Shown: positions 1-5,114 of the stretch, in pieces
How positions within the stretch are numbered: position 1 is the stretch's first letter
Layout of the letters: every line of letters starts with the position of its first letter
Notes under the pieces: generated by a model
Told to the model about the DNA's origin: nothing
The model's input: the letters and a program-made list of their open reading frames with translations, nothing else
The model's database searches: none
Translations under genes and position numbers: made by a program
Assembly (NCBI GenBank): GCA_030043175.1
Contig: JASHYD010001168.1
Location: forward strand, 1 to 5,281
Length of the DNA stretch: 5,281 bases
Direction: 5' to 3'
DNA from: Xanthobacteraceae bacterium
GTDB taxonomy: Bacteria; Pseudomonadota; Alphaproteobacteria; Rhizobiales; Xanthobacteraceae

Positions 1-1167
1 GGGCATAGCGGCGACCTCGGCTGCGGCCCCCTCGGCTTCCGCAATGGCGCACTTTGTCAATGCGACGACGCGGTCAGCAACCTGTCTGGGATTGAGGCCG
101 CACTCGCGGGCGAAGCGCTGCCAATCTTTGCCCTTGATGTCATCGCCTCGGCTCTTGCCGGCGATTGTCTGAGCGAGATTCTTCGTAACGTTGCCCCAGA
201 CTTCGCCACACATTATGTCGTATATTGGTGCGAGTGATGCGCCATTGCCGCGGATCATGATTGAGTAGTTCTTGGCGTGCGCGTCGGTATTGCAGCACAG
301 GATATTAAGGACAACGAGGTCGAGAAGGCGGATAATTTCGGTCGCAGGCAGGTGCCGCCTCGTCACTTCGAACATGTCCTTCAGACTTGGCCCGCGAATT
401 CCAGTCTGATTAGACTCATACTTGGCGGACGGCGGCAGGCCGAGCGCTTGGCAGTAATCCTCCTGGTGCAGGCGACGGCAACGGCCGCCCACATCGGTTC
501 GGTCGTATCGCCTCACGAGCAGGAAGGTTCGCTTACCGGCCCTCCCTGTGGTGACGTCCGGCGTCGGAATTTTCATCCGGCGCGCCAACGTCAGGCAGAA
601 GGCCTCATTTTGAACGCCTCCCGGCAAACGGGGCGCGTCCGGCTTGAGAATGTGCGTCGATGGAGAGCCGTTCATCGGTATGCAGATCCGATGGCTCTCG
701 TCCACTGCCACCGCGAGTTTTGATTGAGCGCCCGCGAGCGACATCGACACGCCCTCCTCGCCGACCAGGAACGGTTTGTTGGGCAGGTCCTCCAACACTG
801 CTTCGAGTTCATCAGGCGTTGCCAGAGGCCGCCACTGAACCGAGGACGTTCTTCCCGGTTGCCCGATCGATAGCGCCCCCGCTGTGTCGCCGCCGATCGC
901 CGACAGGAGGCCGATAACATCGCTGCGCGCCATTCCGAGAAGTTGCCCCAGCGTCCGCAGTTGGTCGTTTTCCGGAAGGAGGTTTGTGGCCCAGGGCAGG
1001 AAAATATCGGGCCCAACGCCATCAAGCCGCAGCGGCATCGTTGTCGAAATCGGAAACGCGCCGCGCAGCCTGATCCAACCTTCGTCATAGGTAAAGCAAG
1101 GCCCGGCCTTACTGACATCGATCGTGCCGACAAGCCGCTGCTCAAAGTATACCGGCAGACCGGCCAT
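1..1167 (-). CDS. hipA: HipA-family serine/threonine kinase toxin (partial, C-terminus beyond left edge)
   Basis: The minus strand from the ATG at 1167 is open for 389 codons to the window edge, so the C-terminus is missing (E. coli HipA is about 440 residues). Residues 1-110 look like the HipA N-terminal subdomain (VYFEQRLVGTIDVS near the start, LPWATNLLPE at 58-67). The kinase core follows: glycine-rich loop SLAGAQSK at 143-150, whose Ser143 aligns with the autophosphorylated Ser150 of E. coli HipA; THILKP at 171-176 with the likely ATP-binding lysine K175; VRRYDR at 218-223; HQEDYCQ at 234-240; KYES at 249-252; catalytic NTDAHAKN at 293-300 with Asp295; and metal-binding YDI at 316-318. 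All key residues are present, so the part seen looks catalytically competent. Known HipA proteins phosphorylate aminoacyl-tRNA synthetases (GltX in E. coli), which halts growth; the target here is unknown. The gene overlaps the antitoxin gene, fitting translational coupling. It carries the full N-terminal subdomain, unlike the split HipBST type. Confidence 0.93.
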   Translation of the reverse strand, partial: MAGLPVYFEQRLVGTIDVSKAGPCFTYDEGWIRLRGAFPISTTMPLRLDGVGPDIFLPWATNLLPENDQLRTLGQLLGMARSDVIGLLSAIGGDTAGALSIGQPGRTSSVQWRPLATPDELEAVLEDLPNKPFLVGEEGVSMSLAGAQSKLAVAVDESHRICIPMNGSPSTHILKPDAPRLPGGVQNEAFCLTLARRMKIPTPDVTTGRAGKRTFLLVRRYDRTDVGGRCRRLHQEDYCQALGLPPSAKYESNQTGIRGPSLKDMFEVTRRHLPATEIIRLLDLVVLNILCCNTDAHAKNYSIMIRGNGASLAPIYDIMCGEVWGNVTKNLAQTIAGKSRGDDIKGKDWQRFARECGLNPRQVADRVVALTKCAIAEAEGAAAEVAAMP

Positions 1168-1507
1168 CAGGCTCCTCCATCGCGTCAGGAAGATCGGGCA
1201 GCTCCGGCGCCGCGCCGGTTGCCGCCGGAGCGAGGCCCGCCAGAATGTCGGCCGGTTTGAAGCCCAGCGCTTCGGCGACAAGGAGACTTCGCCCGAGTTG
1301 ACACGACGGCTTGCCGGCCTCGAGCTCGATCAAGAACCTGCGGCCGACCCCGGTCGCCAGGGCCAGCTGGTCCTGCCGGAGATTCAAGGCCTTGCGCCGG
1401 CCTCGGATCATCGATCCGAACGCCGACGCGGTCCCCGAGGCCCGTTGGTCGATTGAGTCTTCATCGGGTTGCATGGGTTGCCGTGCGCACAGTCGGGAGT
1501 ATTTCAT
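1142..1507 (-). CDS. hipB: HipB-like antitoxin, Xre-family helix-turn-helix DNA-binding protein
   Basis: This 121-residue protein (from the ATG at 1507) directly precedes hipA, and its stop codon lies 26 bases inside the hipA start. Residues 30-95 form a five-helix Xre/Cro domain: FGSMIRGRRKALNL, then helix 2 (LRQDQLALATGV, 43-54) and the recognition helix (GRRFLIELEAGK, 55-66), followed by LVAEALGFKPADIL. The tail from about 93 to 121 is rich in Ala, Pro, Asp and Glu and probably disordered, like the extended C-terminus of HipB proteins. By family knowledge it binds and neutralises HipA and represses its own promoter as a dimer; two matching inverted repeats just upstream fit that role. The start is uncertain because no Shine-Dalgarno site is seen for any candidate: TTG at 1516, ATG at 1507, or ATG at 1474 (110 residues). 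The 1474 start still keeps the whole HTH domain. Confidence 0.88.
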   Translation of the reverse strand: MKYSRLCARQPMQPDEDSIDQRASGTASAFGSMIRGRRKALNLRQDQLALATGVGRRFLIELEAGKPSCQLGRSLLVAEALGFKPADILAGLAPAATGAAPELPDLPDAMEEPDGRSAGIL

Positions 1508-1529
1508 TGTAGGCAAGCGAAGGTTAAGG

Positions 1530-1553
1530 AAATGTTCCCGTCGAGGAACATTT
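1530..1553. promoter_or_regulatory. Inverted repeat 1, putative HipB operator proximal to hipBA
   Basis: The sequence shows 9-bp perfect arms, AAATGTTCC and GGAACATTT, around the 6-bp spacer CGTCGA. It ends 22 bp upstream of the ATG proposed for the antitoxin. It shares the GTTCC-N6-GGAAC core with a second repeat 50 bp away. E. coli HipB binds operators of the form TATCC-N8-GGATA; the total span of TGTTCC-N6-GGAACA (18 bp) is the same, which supports an Xre-dimer site. Binding by this antitoxin is inferred. Confidence 0.72.
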
Positions 1554-1568
1554 GCCGGTTGCGGGTGG

Positions 1569-1584
1569 CTTTTGGGACCAAAAG
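1569..1584. repeat. Palindrome CTTTTGG-GA-CCAAAAG between the two putative operators
   Basis: A 7-bp perfect inverted repeat with a 2-bp centre lies between the two GTTCC-type repeats and shares its last base with the second one. Its core differs from theirs, so it is not simply a third copy. It could be the site of another regulator of the rightward operon or part of an overlapping promoter. No clear sigma-70 boxes can be assigned around it. Confidence 0.4.
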
Positions 1585-1599
1585 TTCCCGATCGGGAAC
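1584..1599. promoter_or_regulatory. Inverted repeat 2, putative HipB operator proximal to the CMD-ABC operon
   Basis: A perfect 16-bp palindrome, GTTCCCGATCGGGAAC, with the same GTTCC-N6-GGAAC core as repeat 1. The centres are 1541.5 and 1591.5, exactly 50 bp apart. Its centre is about 45 bp upstream of the ATG of the rightward gene, where a bound protein could block or modify that gene's promoter. Assignment to HipB is inferred from the shared core and from the position beside hipBA. Confidence 0.7.
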
Positions 1600-1635
1600 A
1601 TTAGACCAGAAAACACGATAAGAGGAAAGCGCTCG

Positions 1636-2319
1636 ATGACAAGAACGAGTAAACTGAGCGGCGCATTGGGTGCATTGCTGTCGGCCGGCATCGGGTTCCT
1701 GGTAGGGCACAGCGCACCGGTCTCGGCAGACGGTTCATCGGCATCGGCGGCCAGCAAGCCGCCGCGATTCCCCCAGTTGACCATGGCGCAGTTGACCGAC
1801 GAACAGCGCCCGCTCGGAGCGGCGATCATGAGAATTTCGAGCGTCGGCATCGCTGGTCCGTATAATCCGATGCTGCGCAGTCCGGTGCTCGGGCAGCGCA
1901 TGTTCGATCTGTTGGATTACCTGCGCTGGCATTCCTCGCTGCCGCCACGGCTCAACGAATTTGCCATCCTGATTACTGGACGGTTGTGGCGTTCGCAGGT
2001 CGAATGGTATGCTCACATGCCGCTTGCGCTGAAGGCTGGACTGTCGCCGACGATCATCGCTGATCTCAAGGCCAACACGCGGCCGGCAGCCATGCAGGCC
2101 GATGAGGCCGTGGTCTATGATTTCATCATGGAGCTCTCGACAAAGCACGCGGTGTCAGACGAAACATTTGGGCGCGCCAAAACGCTGCTCGGCGAGCAGC
2201 AGCTCGTTGACTTGACCGCAGTAGCCGGCACCTACGTGACCGTCGCCATGTTGCTCGCCATGGCGGAGGAAGGCGTGCCGCCCGGCAAGGAGGCGCCCTT
2301 CGCGCCGGGCGATCCCTAA
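1636..2319 (+). CDS. Exported carboxymuconolactone decarboxylase (CMD/AhpD-fold) family protein
   Basis: A 227-residue protein starting at the ATG at 1636, with AGAGGAAAG (1621-1629) as ribosome binding site. An in-frame extension further upstream is open but would run through the operator repeats and lacks such a site. The N-terminus (MTRTSKL, hydrophobic GALGALLSAGIGFLVG, then APVSA-DG near 31/32) reads as a Sec signal peptide, so the mature protein should be periplasmic. The CMD region follows: residues 104-127 carry RLNEFAILITGRLWRSQVEW and a following His, giving the family's E108, Q121, E123-W124 and H127 pattern, then PLALKAGLSPTIIADL. The CxxC pair of AhpD peroxidases is absent, so alkylhydroperoxidase activity is unlikely. 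The enzyme reaction is not known; CMD relatives act on lactones or as small-molecule-binding folds. It leads the operon, 48 bp before the ATPase gene, which suggests it processes or handles the imported compound or a relative of it. Confidence 0.88.
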   Translation: MTRTSKLSGALGALLSAGIGFLVGHSAPVSADGSSASAASKPPRFPQLTMAQLTDEQRPLGAAIMRISSVGIAGPYNPMLRSPVLGQRMFDLLDYLRWHSSLPPRLNEFAILITGRLWRSQVEWYAHMPLALKAGLSPTIIADLKANTRPAAMQADEAVVYDFIMELSTKHAVSDETFGRAKTLLGEQQLVDLTAVAGTYVTVAMLLAMAEEGVPPGKEAPFAPGDP

Positions 2320-2333
2320 AAGAGCCGCGCGGG

Positions 2334-2348
2334 CCGCCGTCGCGGCGG
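2334..2348 (+). repeat. Small GC hairpin between the CMD gene and the ATPase gene
   Basis: CCGCCG and CGGCGG are perfect 6-bp arms around a 3-base loop in the 48-base gap between the two genes. No T-run follows, so it is not a canonical intrinsic terminator. It may slow transcripts or protect an mRNA end, or may be chance in such GC-rich sequence. Confidence 0.3.
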
Positions 2349-2356
2349 GCGAGCTT

Positions 2357-2363
2357 GGGAGGA
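2357..2363 (+). promoter_or_regulatory. Ribosome binding site of the ATPase gene (decides the start)
   Basis: GGGAGGA lies just before two adjacent ATG codons at 2365 and 2368. Measured from GGAGG, the first ATG is only 2 bases away and the second 5 bases, so the second is the better start. Confidence 0.7.
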
Positions 2364-2367
2364 AATG

Positions 2368-3447
2368 ATGGCGTCAGTGGCGATCCACGGCGTCCGCAAG
2401 GCGTTCGGGTCCGTCTATGTGATCCACGATGTCAGCGTGGAGATTGCCGACGGCGAATTCGTTGTTCTGGTCGGTCCTTCCGGTTGTGGCAAGTCCACAC
2501 TGCTGCGGATGATCGCGGGGTTGGAACACATCACCAGCGGCGAAATCCGCATTGCCGATCGTGTCGTCAACCACCTGCCGCCCAAAGAGCGCGACACCGC
2601 GATGGTGTTTCAGAATTATGCCCTTTATCCGCACATGACCGTCGCGGCGAACATGGGCTTCTCGATGCGGCTGCGCGGGGCCAGCGCGGCGGAGATCGCC
2701 GAGCGGGTCAGCAAGGCGGCGGATATTCTCGGCCTCAAGCCCTATCTCGATCGCTATCCGCGTCAGCTTTCCGGCGGCCAGCGGCAGCGGGTCGCAATGG
2801 GCCGGGCGATCGTGCGCGATCCAAAGGTGTTCCTGTTCGACGAGCCCCTCTCAAATCTCGACGCCAAGCTGCGAGTGCAGATGCGCACCGAGATCAAGGC
2901 GCTCCACCAGCGGCTCAAGACGACCACCATCTACGTGACTCACGATCAGATTGAAGCGATGACGATGGCGGACAAGATCGTCGTCATGCATGACGGCCGC
3001 GTCGAGCAGATCGGCGCGCCGCTCGACCTCTATGACCGGCCCGACAATCTTTTCGTCGCCGGCTTTATCGGCTCGCCGGCCATGAACTTCTTTCCCGGCA
3101 TCATCCGCCGCAACGGCAGCACCTCCTTCGACGGTCCTGGCGGCGTGCACCTACCGCTCCATCCGTCGCAGCGGGACGCTGCCGAATGGTTCGATGGCAG
3201 GGTAGCTATCTATGGCGTGCGCCCCGAGCACTTTATTCTGGCGGACGACGGCATCGATGCGGAGGTCCAGGTCGTCGAACCAACCGGCTCGGAAACGCAG
3301 CTTGTCGCCAAGCTCGGCGGCCAGGACGTGCTCGCGGTCTTCCGCGAGCGTTATCAGTTCAAGCCCGGTGACCGGGTGCGACTCAAGCCCAGTGTGGGCC
3401 TCACTCACCTGTTCGACAAGGCGTCCGGCAAACGCCTAACCGCGTAA
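2368..3447 (+). CDS. ABC transporter ATP-binding protein, MalK/UgpC (CUT1) type
   Basis: A 359-residue ATPase that powers solute import on the cytoplasmic face of the permease. All nucleotide-binding motifs are intact: Walker A GPSGCGKST (36-44), Q-loop Gln82 in VFQNYALYPHMTV, signature LSGGQRQR (134-141), Walker B VFLFDE (154-159), D-loop LSNLD (161-165) and switch His192 in YVTHDQ. The C-terminal part is the MalK-type OB/TOBE regulatory domain, with YGVRPEH, the VEPTGSET motif, an RYQFKPGDRVRL segment and the closing THLFDKASGKRL. Length and motifs match the MalK/UgpC/MsmX group, which serves sugars, glycerol-3-phosphate and some other solutes. The neighbouring solute-binding protein and permease complete the transporter. 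The substrate is not determined by this subunit; such ATPases may be shared among transporters. No damage or missing residue was seen. Confidence 0.96.
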   Translation: MASVAIHGVRKAFGSVYVIHDVSVEIADGEFVVLVGPSGCGKSTLLRMIAGLEHITSGEIRIADRVVNHLPPKERDTAMVFQNYALYPHMTVAANMGFSMRLRGASAAEIAERVSKAADILGLKPYLDRYPRQLSGGQRQRVAMGRAIVRDPKVFLFDEPLSNLDAKLRVQMRTEIKALHQRLKTTTIYVTHDQIEAMTMADKIVVMHDGRVEQIGAPLDLYDRPDNLFVAGFIGSPAMNFFPGIIRRNGSTSFDGPGGVHLPLHPSQRDAAEWFDGRVAIYGVRPEHFILADDGIDAEVQVVEPTGSETQLVAKLGGQDVLAVFRERYQFKPGDRVRLKPSVGLTHLFDKASGKRLTA

Positions 3448-3460
3448 GTTGGATGTCCGT

Positions 3461-3482
3461 GTGATGGAATCACTTCGTTCCA
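3461..3482. repeat. Overlapping small palindromes upstream of the solute-binding protein gene
   Basis: Two short inverted repeats interlock: GTGAT-GGA-ATCAC (3461-3473) and TGGAA-N8-TTCCA (3465-3482). They sit 14 bp after the ATPase stop, in a 170-base gap unusually long for this operon. They could be a regulator site for an internal promoter of the binding-protein gene or a weak RNA hairpin. Arms of five bases are short, so chance is possible. No convincing promoter boxes were found in the rest of the gap (3483-3603). Confidence 0.3.
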
Positions 3483-3603
3483 AGCAATCGCATGCAAACC
3501 CGCGGAGCTCGGGACGAGGCTGATGAATGATCTATGTTCGTATGGACACGTCGAATAAGTGGCTCGCCGAGGCCGCGATGGACGGAGATGGCAACAAACA
3601 AAC

Positions 3604-3608
3604 GGAGG
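3604..3608 (+). promoter_or_regulatory. Ribosome binding site of the solute-binding protein gene (decides the start)
   Basis: GGAGG (within ACGGAGGAAA) lies 9 bases before the ATG at 3618. The frame is open upstream to an ATG at 3534, but only the 3618 start has this site and puts the twin-arginine motif at residues 6-7. Confidence 0.8.
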
Positions 3609-3617
3609 AAACCGACG

Positions 3618-4937
3618 ATGACCGATTTTACCCGACGCGCCCTTGTCACCGGCGCAACTGCGGCCGCGGCAGCAGGCGCGCTCGCCGGACCGGCGCTCGT
3701 CGAATGGGCCAAGGCGTGGGCGCAGAGCGCGCCGTGGAAGCCCGAGCGGAACGCGCAACTTGCGATGCTGCGATGGAAATATTTCGTGCAGGCGGAAGAT
3801 GATGCCTTCGTGGCGCTGCTCGACGCCTTCACCAAGGCGACCGGCGTCAAGGTCATCGTCACCCGGGAGTCCTATGAGGATGTGACGCCGAAGGCCTCCG
3901 TGGCAGCGAACACCGGCGCCGGGCCGGACCTGTTCTGGGGCCTCTACTCGCTGCCGCATCTGTTTCCGCAGAAATGCATCGACGTGACCGATGTGGCCGA
4001 ATATCTCGGCAAGAAATACGGCCCCTGGGCGCCGTCCGCCGTCACTTACGGCAAGAGTGGAAACAAGTGGATCGATATTCCGGTTTGCTATACCGGCAGC
4101 TTGATCAACTACCGGATTTCGACTTTGAAGAAGGCCGGGTTCTCCAAATTCCCGACGACAACCGACGAATTTCTTGAAATGGCCAAGGCGACCAAGAAGA
4201 ACGGAACGCCCGGCGGCTTGGCGCTCGGCCACGCATCAGGCGATGCCAATACCTGGATCTATTGGTGCCTGTGGGCGTTCGGCGGCAACATGGTCGACAA
4301 GAACGACAAGATCATCCTCAACTCGCCCGAGACTGAAAAGGCGCTGGAGTGGGCAAAGCAACTTTACGACAACATGATCCCGGGCGTGGTCTCTTGGAAT
4401 GATGCATCCAACAACAAGGCCTTCCTGGCCGGCGAGGTTCACTGGACCAACAACGGCATCTCGATCTACGCAGCGGCGCAACGCGATCCCACCAAGAAGG
4501 ACATCGCCGAGGATATGGATCACGCCTATTTCCCGATCGGCCCGGTAGGCAAGCCGACCGAGTTGCATCTCATGTTTCCGCTCTTGGCCATGACCCACAC
4601 GAAGTATCCGCAGGCCTGCAAGGCGCTGATGGCGTTCATGCAGGAGGCTCCGCAGTTCAACCCCTGGATCGAGGCGGCCGATGGCTACCTAACGCCGTGC
4701 CTTGCCGCCTACGACGCTAATCCGGTGTGGACGTCGGACCCGAAGCGCACGCCCTACCGCGACGTTGCCAAGCGCTCGCTGACCGTGGGAGGATTGGGTT
4801 CGGTCGGCGAAAAGGCCGCCAGCGCGGTTTCGGATTTTGTGCTTGTCGATATGTTTGCGAGCTACTGCACCGGCCGCGAGGACGCCAAAGGCGCCATCAA
4901 GATCGCCGAACGGCAGTTGCAGAGGATTTATCGATAA
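3618..4937 (+). CDS. ABC transporter substrate-binding protein, family 1 (Tat-exported)
   Basis: A 439-residue periplasmic binding protein that delivers solute to the membrane permease. The N-terminus MTDFTRRALVTG carries a twin-arginine pair at 6-7, then an Ala/Gly-rich hydrophobic stretch (8-28) and a likely AWA-Q cleavage around residue 35, so export through the Tat pathway in folded form is expected. The mature part has family 1 (MalE-like) character: LLDAFTKATGVKVIV (67-81) in the first lobe, AGPDLFWG (101-108), the hinge-proximal IPVCYTGSLINYRISTLKKAGF (154-175, given in part), TTTDEFLEMAKATKK, LWAFGGNMV (218-226), the SPETEKALEWAKQLYD segment, and NNKAFLAGEVHWTNNG (265-280). It has four cysteines in the mature part (120, 157, 217, 361) plus C334 and C417, none in a lipobox. 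The ligand cannot be named; carbohydrate-type transport is suggested by the ATPase class only. The gene lies 170 bases after the ATPase and is followed by a structured gap before the permease. Confidence 0.93.
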   Translation: MTDFTRRALVTGATAAAAAGALAGPALVEWAKAWAQSAPWKPERNAQLAMLRWKYFVQAEDDAFVALLDAFTKATGVKVIVTRESYEDVTPKASVAANTGAGPDLFWGLYSLPHLFPQKCIDVTDVAEYLGKKYGPWAPSAVTYGKSGNKWIDIPVCYTGSLINYRISTLKKAGFSKFPTTTDEFLEMAKATKKNGTPGGLALGHASGDANTWIYWCLWAFGGNMVDKNDKIILNSPETEKALEWAKQLYDNMIPGVVSWNDASNNKAFLAGEVHWTNNGISIYAAAQRDPTKKDIAEDMDHAYFPIGPVGKPTELHLMFPLLAMTHTKYPQACKALMAFMQEAPQFNPWIEAADGYLTPCLAAYDANPVWTSDPKRTPYRDVAKRSLTVGGLGSVGEKAASAVSDFVLVDMFASYCTGREDAKGAIKIAERQLQRIYR

Positions 4938-4939
4938 GA

Positions 4940-5020
4940 GCGCGGACCGGCCCCGGCTTGCGCCCTGACGGCGCCGCGGACGCCTCCGTTCAGGCAGGGT
5001 CACGTCTGGGCCGGCCGCGC
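4940..5020 (+). repeat. Long imperfect stem-loop after the solute-binding protein gene
   Basis: GCGCGG-A-CCGGCCC (4940-4953) pairs with GGGCCGGCCGCGC (5008-5020): 13 base pairs interrupted only by one bulged A, closing a 54-base loop. An inner stem within the loop pairs CTGACGG (4965-4971) with CCGTTCAG (4986-4993), one T bulged. It begins 2 bases after the stop codon. With no T-run it is unlikely to be a full intrinsic terminator. It more likely shields the 3' end of the upstream message or lowers read-through into the permease gene, as the structured malE-malF gap does in E. coli. The function is inferred. Confidence 0.6.
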
Positions 5021-5033
5021 AGTTGCTCCCTCT

Positions 5034-5047
5034 CCCCGCATGCGGGG
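5034..5047. repeat. GC palindrome CCCCGCATGCGGGG, probable remnant of a dispersed intergenic repeat
   Basis: A perfect 14-bp palindrome preceded by CTCCCTCT. This recalls palindromic repeats that are frequent in Bradyrhizobium-type genomes, in which the right arm usually continues as GAGAGGG. Here the right side continues as CGGGCTCC, so the copy would be partial or decayed. Family membership is from memory and not tested. Confidence 0.5.
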
Positions 5048-5055
5048 CGGGCTCC

Positions 5056-5064
5056 AGGAGGTGA
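5056..5064 (+). promoter_or_regulatory. Strong Shine-Dalgarno-like sequence without a start codon at normal spacing
   Basis: AGGAGGTGA is a full complement of the 16S rRNA 3' end, yet the permease ATG at 5115 is 50 bases further on and no ATG, GTG or TTG lies within 4-15 bases. It may be a chance product of the GC-rich repeat debris, or a ribosome standby site. Confidence 0.3.
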
Positions 5065-5114
5065 AGAACGCCGCGGAATATCGCAATCAGAGTTTAGAAA
5101 TCGTTGTATTCGCC

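Noticed and set aside
277..723. Open frame on the plus strand opposite hipA (148 codons)
   Set aside because: It is antisense to the well-supported HipA kinase core, has no recognisable domain, and GC-rich DNA often leaves such frames open.
672..1145. Minus-strand open frame of 157 codons overlapping hipA
   Set aside because: It is a different frame of the same strand. Its Arg/Ser/Cys-rich composition is typical of a shadow, while the HipA frame carries all the kinase motifs.
1..1507. hipBA as part of a mobile element
   Set aside because: No transposase, integrase, tRNA edge or flanking direct repeats are visible inside the window, and base composition looks similar to the neighbouring operon.
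1552..1635. Upstream extension of the CMD gene from 1552
   Set aside because: It would translate the operator palindromes and places the signal peptide internally. The ATG at 1636 has a ribosome binding site and an immediate signal peptide.
2355..2954. 199-codon plus-strand frame overlapping the ATPase gene
   Set aside because: It is an Arg/Gly/Ser-rich shadow of the ATPase frame, which has every Walker and signature motif.
3534..3617. Upstream start for the binding protein at 3534
   Set aside because: It adds a basic 28-residue segment before the twin-arginine signal and has no ribosome site, whereas 3618 is preceded by GGAGG at good spacing.
3405..4232. 275-codon minus-strand open frame opposite the binding-protein gene
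   Set aside because: Long, but antisense to a clear Tat-exported binding protein, rich in Arg/Gly/His, with no recognisable domain.
4940..5020. Stem-loop as a rho-independent terminator
   Set aside because: No run of T follows the stem, and the permease gene downstream belongs to the same transport system, so full termination is unlikely.
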